NCBI RefSeq assembly: GCF_039541235.1
Contig: NZ_BAABFV010000001.1
Span: 186,001 to 250,000, forward strand
Reading direction: 5' to 3'
Origin: Kangiella marina
GTDB taxonomy: Bacteria > Pseudomonadota > Gammaproteobacteria > Enterobacterales > Kangiellaceae
DNA: 64,000 bases
Shown here: in pieces, positions 28,681 through 38,138 of the stretch
How positions within the stretch are numbered: position 1 is the stretch's first letter
Layout of the letters: each line of letters starts with the position of its first letter
Made by a program: the position numbers and the translations under genes
The notes under the pieces: model-generated
Told to the model about the DNA's origin: nothing
The model's input: the letters and a program-made list of their open reading frames with translations, nothing else
Databases searched by the model: none

Positions 28681-31600
28681 TTAAGAAGCGGCTAAAGCAG
28701 CAGCTTCATCCACATCAACTGAGACCACACGTGACACACCCGGTTCACTCATAGTGACGCCCAGTAGCGTATCCGCCATTTCCATTGCAATCTTATTATG
28801 CGTAATCGCAATAAATTGCAGGTGTTCACTCATTTCTTTAACAAGGTTTGCATAACGGCCAACGTTAGCATCGTCTAGCGGCGCATCAACCTCATCCAAC
28901 ATACAGAAAGGCGCTGGGTTCAACTGGAAAATAGAAAATACCAGTGAAATTGCAGTTAACGCTTTCTCACCGCCCGATAGTAAGTGAATGGTTGAATTGC
29001 GCTTACCCGGTGGACGCGCCATCACGGCAACACCCGTATCCAGTAGGTTTTCCCCTGTCAGCTCAAGGTAAGCATGACCACCGCCAAAGACTTTCGGGAA
29101 TAGCTCCTGAACGCCTTTATTGACCTTGTCGAACGTTTCTTTAAAGCGAGTTCGTGTTTCATGATCGATTTTTCGAATCGCGCTTTCCAAGGTTTCTAGC
29201 GCTTCAACTAAGTCGTCATTTTGAGCATCAAGGTAAATTTTCCGCTCTTCAGAGGCTTTAAACTCTTCAATCGCCGCCAAGTTAATGGCACCCAGTCGTT
29301 GTATACGACCGGTGACCTCTTCAATCTTCTCTAACCAGGCGCTTTCAGAATAATCTTCAGGCAAGGTCTCGATAACCTCTTCGACGTCCTGCTTAGCATC
29401 TTTAAGAATTTCAGACTGAGTATTTTGACGAGTCTTTGCTTCCTGCCAATCCATGCGCAGCTTTTCTAAGCGAGAACGAACGCCTTGTGCGCCCTGCTCA
29501 GCCTCGTGACGTAAACGCTCAAGCTTACGCATTTTTTCATCAACTTCACTCAGCTTGTTCCGCGCTTGCTTCATTTCCTCTTCAACCACAAGACGCTTCT
29601 CTAAAGCTTCTTCCAGTTCGATTTTGTATTCCTCAGAAGGATCGCGATCGCTGCTTAAACGATTCTCTAGCTCAACTTTACGAGATGTCAGCTCACCAAT
29701 TTGAGAGTTCACACGCTCAAAACCTGAACGAGTCGAGTTAACCTCGGCCTTTAAAGCACTGACTCGAATCGCTAACTTCTGCTCAGCCTCTTTAGCTTCA
29801 CGCGCCTGAGTACGACGAGTTTCTAGTTGAGCCCGGCGCTCCTCGCGCTCTGCCATAAGCTTTTCCCGCTTATCACTGTCTTGCTCCATAGAGTCAAGCA
29901 GTTGCTCAATAAGCTGTCGGCTTTTAGCAAGCGCTGCTTCATCGTCGTGAACTTGCTCAATGATATTGTGCTGCTCACGCTTAAGACGTTCTAAACGACT
30001 TTGCGCTTGCTCTAATTTTGCTTGCTGAGTACCAACGCTGGCTCGCAGCTCACTGTGCTTCTTATTTGCTTGAGCTAGCTGAGACTGTTTGGTTTGCCAC
30101 GTTTCTTCATATTGGCTCAGTTGCTCTGAAAGTTGCTCTTTGGTTTCTTCTAGCTGCTCTAAAATCGCTTCTTGTTGTTCAATCTTTTGATAGATCTCAT
30201 TGAGTTCAGCTTCGCGCTCTAGAATGCCTGATTCATTATCGCTGGCACGAGTCACTCGTAACCAATCTTTGCCTAGCCAAACACCGTCTTTGGTAATGAT
30301 TGACTCTTGTGCTGCGAGGTTTGAACGCTTACCCAAAGCTTCCGCTAAATCATCAGCCACAAGCACATTGTTTAAAGTACCGTTAAGCGCTGAAGCACCC
30401 TTAACTTTATCCGACAAACGCCCAGACTCAGCGCTATTTGATGACTCTCCATCGACCAGCAAGATAGAGCCAGAAGCCAGTTCAGATAGACTGTCCGCGT
30501 ATTGTTCCGGCGTCCCAACAACAACGGCTTCAAGGTATTGACCTAAAACAGTTTCAGCCGCAACTTCCCACCCGCTATCCACACTTAAGTTTTGAGCTAG
30601 ACGAGCTTTATTCGTTAAGTCATTAGACTCTAACCATTTAATCGCTTGCTCATTATCAGAACCTAGCGCAGCACTTTGCAAAGCTTCGAGTGAAACTTTT
30701 CGCGACTCTAAACCACGAAGTTCTTTTCGAGTTTCTTCAAGCTTTTGATTATGTTGACGCTGTTCTTGACGAGACTGGTTGATTTTTTCAACGGCATCTT
30801 GAACACCTTCTTCAAGTTTCTCAGCCTGCTCTTCAGCAATACTGAGGTCTTGAGCGGCTTTCATCAGCTCGGATTCCATTGGCCCAGACTGTTGCTGACC
30901 AATTTCATCTTTAATTTCTTCGATTCGCTTTTGATGACGAGACAAGTGCGACTCAAGATGTTGAATACGGGTTTTTTCGACTTCCGTCTTTTGTGCGTTC
31001 GCACTGGCTTGTTGATTGAATACGTCCCAATCTTGTTGCCAAATGCGCATATCTTCTTCTAAGTCGCTCAGCTGCTGCTGTTGCTCTTCAACTTGCTCAG
31101 AGTTCATTTCCAGCTCAGGTTCAGCCTGCAACAACTCTGTCATCATTTCTTCAAGTTTCGACTCGTCAAACTTTAACTGATCACGTAGCTTATCCAGCGA
31201 CGCTTCAACTTGGCTCTTATCTTCAAGAAGTTGTGATTTTTGCTGACGTGCGTGCTCAATGGCCTGCTCTAAACGAGCAATATCAGCAGCAATACCATAA
31301 AAGCGACCTTGGACTTCGTTGTGCGCATCCGTTAACTCAATGTGCAGCTCGCGAGATTTTTCAATTCCTGTGTCGGAGTGGCGCTGATCAGCGACTTTGG
31401 CCTCAACCTCTGTTTCCATCTTTTGAATCGCTTCGTCCAGCGCTTCAATTTTAAGGTTGTACTCTTGCCAGCGAATCGCTGCAAGCTGCGCTTTCAGCGC
31501 GCGCTCTTCAGACTTATATTCTTTATAACGCTCAGCTGAAGTTGCCTGGCGCTTTAAATGCGACAGTTGTTTTCCGAGTTCTTCACGTAAGTCATTTAAG

Positions 31601-32178
31601 CGATCAAGATTATCTCGCGTATGGCGAATTCGGTTCTCCGTTTCGCGGCGACGTTCTTTGTATTTAGAAATTCCAGCAGCTTCTTCTAAGAAAATACGCA
31701 GTTCATGAGGCTTAGACTCGATCAGCTTCGAAATCATGCCCTGCTCAATAATGGCGTAACTGCGCGGACCTAGGCCTGTGCCTAAAAAGATGTCAGTGAT
31801 GTCTTTACGTCGACAGCGTGTGCCGTTTAAGAAGTAGGAGGACTGGGCCTCACGGTTAACCATCCGTCGCACGGAGATTTCATTAAAGCTCGCGTACTCT
31901 CCTTTAACCGTGCCATCGGAATTATCAAAAACCAACTCAATACTGGCCTGGCCGACAGGCTTACGCCCCGTTGAGCCATTAAAGATAACGTCTGTCATGG
32001 CGTCACCACGAAGGTTCTTTGCCGATGACTCCCCCATCACCCATCGCACCGCATCAATCAAGTTAGACTTACCACAGCCGTTTGGGCCGACTACAGCAGT
32101 CATATTACTTGGGAACGATACGGTCGTTGGATCAACGAATGATTTAAATCCTGCTAGTTTTATTTGTTTTAATCGCAT
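28681..32178 (-). CDS. smc: Chromosome partition protein SMC
   Basis: A condensin ATPase of 1165 residues. The N-terminal Walker A is GPNGCGKSN at 32-40, two long coiled-coil arms flank a hinge (about 515-640), and the C-terminal head holds the signature LLSGGEKALTAIS and Walker B FCMLDEVDAPLDD. Full length for the SMC (not MukB) family. MukB is the enteric substitute, so the presence of SMC argues against an enterobacterium. It is the first gene of the smc-zipA-ligA operon, divergent from cysZ across 145 bp that must hold both promoters. Confidence 0.97.
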   Translation of the reverse strand: MRLKQIKLAGFKSFVDPTTVSFPSNMTAVVGPNGCGKSNLIDAVRWVMGESSAKNLRGDAMTDVIFNGSTGRKPVGQASIELVFDNSDGTVKGEYASFNEISVRRMVNREAQSSYFLNGTRCRRKDITDIFLGTGLGPRSYAIIEQGMISKLIESKPHELRIFLEEAAGISKYKERRRETENRIRHTRDNLDRLNDLREELGKQLSHLKRQATSAERYKEYKSEERALKAQLAAIRWQEYNLKIEALDEAIQKMETEVEAKVADQRHSDTGIEKSRELHIELTDAHNEVQGRFYGIAADIARLEQAIEHARQQKSQLLEDKSQVEASLDKLRDQLKFDESKLEEMMTELLQAEPELEMNSEQVEEQQQQLSDLEEDMRIWQQDWDVFNQQASANAQKTEVEKTRIQHLESHLSRHQKRIEEIKDEIGQQQSGPMESELMKAAQDLSIAEEQAEKLEEGVQDAVEKINQSRQEQRQHNQKLEETRKELRGLESRKVSLEALQSAALGSDNEQAIKWLESNDLTNKARLAQNLSVDSGWEVAAETVLGQYLEAVVVGTPEQYADSLSELASGSILLVDGESSNSAESGRLSDKVKGASALNGTLNNVLVADDLAEALGKRSNLAAQESIITKDGVWLGKDWLRVTRASDNESGILEREAELNEIYQKIEQQEAILEQLEETKEQLSEQLSQYEETWQTKQSQLAQANKKHSELRASVGTQQAKLEQAQSRLERLKREQHNIIEQVHDDEAALAKSRQLIEQLLDSMEQDSDKREKLMAEREERRAQLETRRTQAREAKEAEQKLAIRVSALKAEVNSTRSGFERVNSQIGELTSRKVELENRLSSDRDPSEEYKIELEEALEKRLVVEEEMKQARNKLSEVDEKMRKLERLRHEAEQGAQGVRSRLEKLRMDWQEAKTRQNTQSEILKDAKQDVEEVIETLPEDYSESAWLEKIEEVTGRIQRLGAINLAAIEEFKASEERKIYLDAQNDDLVEALETLESAIRKIDHETRTRFKETFDKVNKGVQELFPKVFGGGHAYLELTGENLLDTGVAVMARPPGKRNSTIHLLSGGEKALTAISLVFSIFQLNPAPFCMLDEVDAPLDDANVGRYANLVKEMSEHLQFIAITHNKIAMEMADTLLGVTMSEPGVSRVVSVDVDEAAALAAS

Positions 32179-32323
32179 TTATTCTCTTACGTATTCTCTT
32201 ACATTTTCTCCTTTAAAGAGATTCCTGTAAGGGTCTGTAACAATTTTAGGGTTATCATCTAAAGCGTTTAAGTGTAAATTATTTTGCATCATTTAGCACA
32301 TAGTAAGTGTAAAAAAACATTGT

Positions 32324-33121
32324 ATGGCACAAAATAGTTTCGAAGGTGCTCATTATTTAGCCAACGGCTTCAGAATGTTGCTCCAAAAAGGCATAAAACG
32401 CTACGTTTTCATCCCCTTAGGTATTAATTTAACTTTGCTAACTATCGCATTGATATACCTCATAAATCAAATATCTTTTTGGGCGCAGTGGGTTGAAGAA
32501 TCAGTCACCAGTTGGGGCGCTTGGGAGTGGCTGGGCACAGCTCTTGCCTGGCTGGTGTGGCCGATTGTCATTGTGGGTGCTGTCTTATTCATATTCTTCT
32601 TCTTCTCCATGTTGGCCAACTGGATTGCGGCCCCCTTTAACGGCTTATTAGCGGAAGCCGTTGAGCGCAAGCTTCATGCCGAAAACGGTAACGACGATGC
32701 TCCGATTGAAGACGAAGGCTTTAAAGGTTTAATCAAGGATACCCCTCGCCTGCTTAAACGAGAGTGGACTAAGCTGAAATATTACATTCCCAGAGCGCTC
32801 GTCTGTTTACTGGTGTTATTTGTTCCCATCATTGGAGCTATAGCCTTCCCCATCATATGGTTTGTCTTTAATGCTTGGATGATGTCGGTCCAATACATTG
32901 ACTATCCGATGGATAATCATAAGATTCCATTCGACGATATGCTCAAAACATTACAGACCACACGTAGCGGTACACTTGGTTTTGGGAGCTTGGTGATGCT
33001 TTGTACCATGATTCCAATTATCAACTTGCTAGTCATGCCAGCAGCGGTTTGTGGCGCAACCCAACTGTGGTATGAAAACTATCGCGATAAGCACTTATCA
33101 AAACAGTTATCTGAGCAGTAA
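32324..33121 (+). CDS. cysZ: Sulfate transporter CysZ
   Basis: A 265-residue inner-membrane protein of the EI24/CysZ family that imports sulfate for cysteine synthesis. It begins GAHYLANGFRMLLQKGIKRYVFIPLGINL, close to the family consensus, has about four membrane segments (near 28-50, 70-95, 150-185, 220-245) and the conserved PxNG-like sequence WIAAPFNGLLAE. E. coli CysZ is 253 residues and also divergent from zipA. The gene ends at a bidirectional terminator. Confidence 0.9.
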   Translation: MAQNSFEGAHYLANGFRMLLQKGIKRYVFIPLGINLTLLTIALIYLINQISFWAQWVEESVTSWGAWEWLGTALAWLVWPIVIVGAVLFIFFFFSMLANWIAAPFNGLLAEAVERKLHAENGNDDAPIEDEGFKGLIKDTPRLLKREWTKLKYYIPRALVCLLVLFVPIIGAIAFPIIWFVFNAWMMSVQYIDYPMDNHKIPFDDMLKTLQTTRSGTLGFGSLVMLCTMIPIINLLVMPAAVCGATQLWYENYRDKHLSKQLSEQ

Positions 33122-33125
33122 TAGA

Positions 33126-33152
33126 AAAAAGCGTGCATTTTACACGCTTTTT
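33126..33152. terminator. Bidirectional terminator between cysZ and the LVIVD gene
   Basis: AAAAAGCGTG (33126-33135), loop of 7, CACGCTTTTT (33143-33152). The A- and T-runs let it serve both convergent genes. Confidence 0.9.
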
Positions 33153-33169
33153 ATCTAATAAGACTCCAG

Positions 33170-35074
33170 TTATTGCTCAAAAATTAATAGCCCAGACTCC
33201 ATGCCTGCGACATAAATGCCCTCTTCATTGGCATGGATTCGAGCTGCATTAGCAGGCAGCGTATGGTCGCCAATATGCACCGGTGCTTCCGGGTTACTAA
33301 TGTCGAGCACCTTAATCGATGCCGAATCAATTAAGTAGGCTCTATCCCCGAAAAGACTCACGTTATTAGCACGCCATTTACTTTCGAAAATTCCAGCACT
33401 TTTTAAATCATTAGGGCTGGTAATATCAACCACCAGCAAGCCCATGTATCCTGCGGCCAAATAAGCATGAGCCCCTTTTATTTCCACGCCTCTTGCTTCA
33501 AACTTTCTCTCACTAAATTTATAACTGTCTAAGATAATTGGGCTGGTGGGAATACTGACATTAACCGCAACGAGCCCCGCCTTGCCAGCAGCCACAAATG
33601 CAATATCGTTTTGCACGCTGACTTCATAAGCATAACCACCCAGCGCCACAGCAGCGACCTCGACAGGCTGCTTGGGGTTAGAGACGTTCAATATCCGCAG
33701 TCCGCCTTCACCATCAGCGATGTAAGCGTAATGACCATTAACCTGAATACCTTCGGCGTAGCCAGGAGTATCCAGCGAAGCAATTTCAACAGGATTGTGA
33801 GGATCCGAAACATCAATCAGCTTATAACCCGCCCAATCATCAGCCACATGGACAAAAGGCCCAGCAACATCAACATCGAGAGCGCGGTAAGTTTTAAGCT
33901 CGGAAATATCTTTAGGGTTAGTGCTATCGGTCACATCAACAACCTTTAGGCCGCGATAGCCGTTAGCGATAAAAGCATACTCTCCTTGCGTATCAATCCC
34001 TCTAACGTGCCCGGCGGCCGCAAAGTGCTTAATCACAGTCGGCTCATGAGGCTTGCGAACATCTAACACCTCAAGCCCTTGGTCGCCATGCGCCAAGTAA
34101 GCGATTTGGTTATCAATCGTGACCGACTCTGAACAGGTCGAGTCCCACCAAGCCCCAAGTTTTTGGGGGTTAGCAGGATCGGCAACGTCAATGACGATCA
34201 GTCCTGCATCGTTTGCTACGCCTGCCACATAAGCCAAGTTGCCATCAATTCTGACGCGCTCCGCGCCATATTCCAGCGGTGCAGCAGCCACTTGTATGGG
34301 ATTTTCTTTATCGGAAACGTCGAAAATGCTTAAACTGGGCTCATGATCATCCATATTAACCACGAAGACGTGTCGCCCATTAGTATCAATACCCGAAGCA
34401 CTTCCAGCGATAGGATGCGAGCCAAGCGCTTTGGCTTCGCTTGGATTGGACAAATCTGAAATTTGCAAACCAGCATCGTGCCCCGCTGCGACGTAGGCAA
34501 TACCTTCTTTGACCACAAGGTCTAGCGAGTAGCCCTTGGACGGAAAACTATCAATAAGTTCTGGTTTGTGAGGTTTAGAGACATCAATTATATGGATCCC
34601 TTTCCAACCCGCGGCGATATACACTCGATCATTTTCGATATGAATCGCTTTTATTTCACTATCGAGTGCGAGCTTGCCACTCAGTTTAGGTTTTGTGGGG
34701 TTTTTGATGTTAACTAACCGTAACCAGCCTGATCCATCGGCAATATAAAGATGGTCATCACGAAGAATCATATCCCGGACCACGCCATCGGTTTGAATCG
34801 AAGCGACTTCTTCCCAGGCAACAGCATTGCCAGAGCCATCCTTTTCTACAGCAACCACTCTCACCGTTCCAGATGAGCCAAAGTATAAGTAGTTGCCACT
34901 GGCCACGCTTGCAAAAACAGGGCCTTGATTCCATCGCCCCGCCATCTCAACAGTAGAGCTTCGATTATTGGCAACGCCAATTTCTGCGGGCGCTGCAACG
35001 ATAACGTTGCTCATTACAAAGCTGAAATAGACAAGAGCACACTTGATTATTTTTAACACAAATACATCCTTCAT
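33170..35074 (-). CDS. Secreted LVIVD-repeat beta-propeller-like protein
   Basis: A 634-residue protein made of about 13 copies of a 40-45 residue unit with the consensus G-L-x-V-[VI]-D-[VI]-[ST]-[DN]-P-x-x-P, alternating with AYVAxG / AYIADG strands. This is the LVIVD repeat, predicted to form beta-propellers at the cell surface. The ATG at 35074 is preferred, with AGGTGG 7 nt upstream; earlier in-frame Met codons to 35098 lack spacing. A signal peptide runs to about residue 28 (ending NVIVAAPA). No enzyme motif is visible. It lies 84 bp after the collagen-like gene in the same direction, with a hairpin in between, and probably acts with it. Confidence 0.85.
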   Translation of the reverse strand: MKDVFVLKIIKCALVYFSFVMSNVIVAAPAEIGVANNRSSTVEMAGRWNQGPVFASVASGNYLYFGSSGTVRVVAVEKDGSGNAVAWEEVASIQTDGVVRDMILRDDHLYIADGSGWLRLVNIKNPTKPKLSGKLALDSEIKAIHIENDRVYIAAGWKGIHIIDVSKPHKPELIDSFPSKGYSLDLVVKEGIAYVAAGHDAGLQISDLSNPSEAKALGSHPIAGSASGIDTNGRHVFVVNMDDHEPSLSIFDVSDKENPIQVAAAPLEYGAERVRIDGNLAYVAGVANDAGLIVIDVADPANPQKLGAWWDSTCSESVTIDNQIAYLAHGDQGLEVLDVRKPHEPTVIKHFAAAGHVRGIDTQGEYAFIANGYRGLKVVDVTDSTNPKDISELKTYRALDVDVAGPFVHVADDWAGYKLIDVSDPHNPVEIASLDTPGYAEGIQVNGHYAYIADGEGGLRILNVSNPKQPVEVAAVALGGYAYEVSVQNDIAFVAAGKAGLVAVNVSIPTSPIILDSYKFSERKFEARGVEIKGAHAYLAAGYMGLLVVDITSPNDLKSAGIFESKWRANNVSLFGDRAYLIDSASIKVLDISNPEAPVHIGDHTLPANAARIHANEEGIYVAGMESGLLIFEQ

Positions 35075-35109
35075 TTGCATACCACCTACCTTAAACATTA
35101 CGACTGATC

Positions 35110-35144
35110 GTAGAAAAAGCCCAGCAGCAGCCAGGCTTTTCTAC
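35110..35144 (-). terminator. Hairpin between collagen-like and LVIVD genes
   Basis: On the minus strand GTAGAAAAGCC, a CTG-rich loop, then GGCTTTTTCTAC (one bulged base). It lies 15 bp after the collagen-like stop. It resembles a weak terminator and could set the ratio of the two gene products. Confidence 0.55.
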
Positions 35145-35158
35145 TCGCTCATCGTATT

Positions 35159-37525
35159 TTAATCAGTACCATCTGGGTCGATTAAGATACAGGCTGAGCC
35201 ACCTTCGAAACTACCGCCATCCGTTTTGATAAAGACACTCAAGCTATCGAATAACTCTAGTTCGTTATTCGTGCTGAATGTGATTTTACAAATACTTTTT
35301 ACGGCAGTGTCACTCAAGATACACTGGTTATTTGGAGCTGTACCAAGTGGTTCCCCACCTTGTGCGCCGCCCGCAGCATCATGGAACAAGACCGCTGAGC
35401 CTGAGCGTGGGCTGTTCCCTTGGGCCGCTTTGACGACCAGAGTCACTACCTCAGCGCCCGCTAGGAATGGGCTGATAACGCCCACACTGTCATGCGAACC
35501 AGCTTGCTGACCTAAACCCATGAACTTACCACTCGTACCAATGGTTTGGTCAGTACTGAAGCACATGAGGTTGGTGCCGATACCATCGTCTCCTGGGTCA
35601 CCTTTTTGACCTTGAGGACCGACTTTGCCCTGAGGGCCTTGATCACCAGCATCACCTTTAGGACCCGCTTTACCTTGAGGACCTTGGTTACCCTGTGCAC
35701 CAACTTTACCCTGAGGACCTTGATCACCGGTATCACCTTTTAGCCCCATTTTACCCTGAGGACCTTGGTCGCCTTGCTCACCTTTAGGACCAATTTTGCC
35801 TTGTGGACCTTGGTCACCGGTATCACCTTTTAGACCAATTTTGCCTTGTGGGCCTTGGTCGCCTTGGATACCTTGAGGGCCAATTTTACCTTGTGGGCCT
35901 TGATCACCCTGCGCACCTTGTGGACCTACTTTACCTTGAGGGCCTTGGTCACCGGTGTCACCTTTCAAGCCCATTTTACCTTGTGGGCCTTGGTCACCTT
36001 GAGCACCTTGTGGACCAACTTTACCTTGTGGGCCTTGGTCACCTTGATCACCTTTAGCACCGATTTTACCTTGTGGGCCTTGGTCTCCGGCGTCACCTTT
36101 GGCGCCGACTTTACCTTGTGGCCCTTGGTCACCTTGATCACCTTTGGCGCCGACTTTACCTTGTGGGCCTTGGTCGCCCTGAGCGCCTTGTGGACCAACT
36201 TTACCTTGTGGACCTTGGTCTCCGGCGTCACCTTTCGCACCGACCTTACCTTGTGGGCCTTGGTCACCCTGAGCACCTTGTGGACCAACTTTACCTTGTG
36301 GACCTTGGTCTCCGGCGTCACCTTTCGCACCGACCTTACCTTGTGGGCCTTGGTCACCCTGAGCACCTTGTGGACCAACTTTACCTTGCGGACCTTGGTC
36401 TCCGGCGTCACCTTTGGCACCAACTTTACCTTGTGGGCCTTGGTCACCTTGATCACCTTTGGCACCGACTTTACCTTGCGGACCTTGGTCTCCGGCGTCA
36501 CCTTTGGCACCAACTTTACCTTGTGGGCCTTGGTCACCTTGATCACCTTTGGCGCCGACTTTACCTTGTGGGCCTTGGTCACCCTGAGCACCTTGTGGAC
36601 CAACTTTACCTTGTGGACCTTGGTCACCGGCGTCACCTTTTGCGCCGACTTTACCCTGAGGACCTTGGTCGCCTTGTGGACCGGCAGGACCTTGATCACC
36701 AGCGTCTCCTTTTTTACCCTGAGGACCTTGTGGGCCTTCTGGACCCTCAGGACCTTGTGGGCCTACGCCGCCAATGGTTAAGTCATAGAGATCCATTTCA
36801 TCAAATGGAGAGCTGGCATCACCTACATAGTCAACCAACTCAAAGCTGCCGAACACATCACCTAACAGCAGTGGCTGTGAACAAGAGGTATGAATACTAA
36901 AGCTTTGAGACAGTCCATTTTCGCTGAGGACCACATCAAGCTCGTTTGCAGATGGGTGGTTAGCGTTAAATGTTACCAGCTCACCTGGGTTAATCTGATT
37001 GGGGAACGACCACTTATTGGCTTGACTGGTTAAGCTGACACTCGTAGCACCGATTGCGCCGGTCATATCACCAGAGCAGCTCGCGTTCTGAGCATTAACA
37101 CCCAAGCAATCTGAAGGATTGTATTCGAAAGTCACGGAGCTAGGTTTTGTACCACAAATATTCGTCCCTTCTACCACGATTTTTAACAGATAATCACCTG
37201 AAGGAACCGCTGGCGTACCGTTTGTGACAAAGGGTAAGTCAACAACAACACACTGAAAATCGGTGGGGTCTAGCGGCGGAGCTGGATTGAATTCCATATC
37301 AACACACGCTGACTGATCGGCACTAATGACTAATGGGTCTGGATAAGTACCAAAGAAAATACTGGGGTCATCAAACCCTGTCCCCCAGATAACTAAATTT
37401 GTCGGAGCATCCGACGGATAGGGCTGAACTTCGTGAATTTTTGGTGCCGCAGCACCCACTTGTGAAGCTAACAACAACCCGATCCCTAAAGCGGACTGTG
37501 CTAACAATGATATTGGTCGGTTCAT
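35159..37525 (-). CDS. Secreted collagen-like protein with Gly-X-Y repeats
   Basis: A 788-residue protein. ATG 37525 has GGAGGG about 8 nt upstream and begins with a signal peptide (to about residue 27, VGAAA). Residues 28-125 resemble an IPT/TIG-like beta domain ([16 protein letters not shown]), then a beta-rich, cysteine-containing region to 253. Residues 255-650 are uninterrupted Gly-X-Y triplets, mainly a 15-residue unit such as [15 protein letters not shown] repeated 22 times plus one 12-residue variant. The C-terminal 138 residues form a globular domain with cysteines, plausibly for trimerisation. There is no LPXTG or membrane anchor. Bacterial collagens form triple helices on surfaces; adhesion or matrix function is inferred. 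Confidence 0.88.
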   Translation of the reverse strand: MNRPISLLAQSALGIGLLLASQVGAAAPKIHEVQPYPSDAPTNLVIWGTGFDDPSIFFGTYPDPLVISADQSACVDMEFNPAPPLDPTDFQCVVVDLPFVTNGTPAVPSGDYLLKIVVEGTNICGTKPSSVTFEYNPSDCLGVNAQNASCSGDMTGAIGATSVSLTSQANKWSFPNQINPGELVTFNANHPSANELDVVLSENGLSQSFSIHTSCSQPLLLGDVFGSFELVDYVGDASSPFDEMDLYDLTIGGVGPQGPEGPEGPQGPQGKKGDAGDQGPAGPQGDQGPQGKVGAKGDAGDQGPQGKVGPQGAQGDQGPQGKVGAKGDQGDQGPQGKVGAKGDAGDQGPQGKVGAKGDQGDQGPQGKVGAKGDAGDQGPQGKVGPQGAQGDQGPQGKVGAKGDAGDQGPQGKVGPQGAQGDQGPQGKVGAKGDAGDQGPQGKVGPQGAQGDQGPQGKVGAKGDQGDQGPQGKVGAKGDAGDQGPQGKIGAKGDQGDQGPQGKVGPQGAQGDQGPQGKMGLKGDTGDQGPQGKVGPQGAQGDQGPQGKIGPQGIQGDQGPQGKIGLKGDTGDQGPQGKIGPKGEQGDQGPQGKMGLKGDTGDQGPQGKVGAQGNQGPQGKAGPKGDAGDQGPQGKVGPQGQKGDPGDDGIGTNLMCFSTDQTIGTSGKFMGLGQQAGSHDSVGVISPFLAGAEVVTLVVKAAQGNSPRSGSAVLFHDAAGGAQGGEPLGTAPNNQCILSDTAVKSICKITFSTNNELELFDSLSVFIKTDGGSFEGGSACILIDPDGTD
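35590..36775 (-). repeat. 45-bp tandem repeat array in the collagen-like gene
   Basis: The Gly-X-Y domain is encoded by about 23 near-identical 45-bp units (one is 36 bp), each five triplets long. Three main types alternate (AKGDA, AKGDQ and PQGAQ cores), and some adjacent pairs are repeated almost exactly at DNA level around 36190-36420. More diverged units (IGLKGDT, MGLKGDT, IGPQGIQ) lie at the 3' end. Changes in copy number would keep the reading frame. Confidence 0.9.
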
Positions 37526-38138
37526 GAGAATTCCCTCCGCTGAAACCTGCATAATGCATTTCTAGTTAACGTTAAAACATCACCAAATTGGTAATCCTTC
37601 ACCACCAGCAACAATGCGCTTATGCATCGCTGATTAATGAACTATCAAATATATTCCTACCTAAACACCTTGTCTATTGTCTAAAATTTAGACAGTTAAA
37701 TGCATCTTTTATAGTGTAAACCTCTGATTTATGGTGAACTGATAAAGATTTTTACACCTTGAGGGCTTATGGCTTTGAAACTCATCACTGGGATCTGCTG
37801 GCGATGCAAATTTGAAGTTTTTTTGAGTGTTTCTCAAACACTTACCCTTACCGCCTGGTTTTGGCGAAGAATGTCGACTCAGTCCATGAAAAATTATTTT
37901 TTTACAACTTTTCGTTTGCATCACGGTCTAGACTGTCAATAAAATGTACATAAAATCAGCTCATTAGCGCCGTTTTTGGCGGTAAATTGATACAAATTTC
38001 ATCATATTTTTTGTAAATAGCGGCTTAATCTTGGTTATCGAATGAAGAAAGCGACTAAAATTGTGCTCAATTCAGTCATTTTCTGCCAAATATTGGAACA
38101 CCAGAAGCTCATCGTAAGTAGCGATAAGGACATACTTA
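37526..38138. other. Intergenic region between the collagen-like gene and the receiver-GGDEF gene
   Basis: About 610 bp of AT-rich sequence between divergent genes. I find no supported gene; a 71-codon frame at 37709-37924 lacks a ribosome site and protein-like composition. The region holds a 17-bp palindrome (37678-37694) and a smaller ACCAAATTGGT palindrome near 37580, and must contain promoters for both flanking genes. Confidence 0.6.
37678..37694. promoter_or_regulatory. 17-bp palindrome, candidate operator
   Basis: TGTCTAAA-A-TTTAGACA is a perfect dyad with a single central base, about 150 bp upstream of the collagen-like start codon. The size and symmetry suit a dimeric transcription factor. 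Confidence 0.45.

Noticed and set aside
35965-36699. A 244-codon open frame on the minus strand in the same array
   Set aside because: It is a second shadow of the tandem repeat in another frame, with a basic repetitive product and no ribosome site.
35590-36775. Possible CRISPR array
   Set aside because: Units are contiguous 45-bp coding repeats without unique spacers, and there are no cas genes.
35846-36781. A 311-codon open frame on the plus strand across the collagen-like repeats
   Set aside because: It is an artefact of the 45-bp repeat, which keeps several frames open. The product is a monotonous TLWALVTL-type repeat, and the opposite-strand Gly-X-Y frame has a signal peptide and flanking domains.
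37709-37924. A 71-codon minus-strand frame in the collagen-GGDEF spacer
   Set aside because: No ribosome site, no recognisable similarity, and the composition matches noncoding AT-rich DNA.
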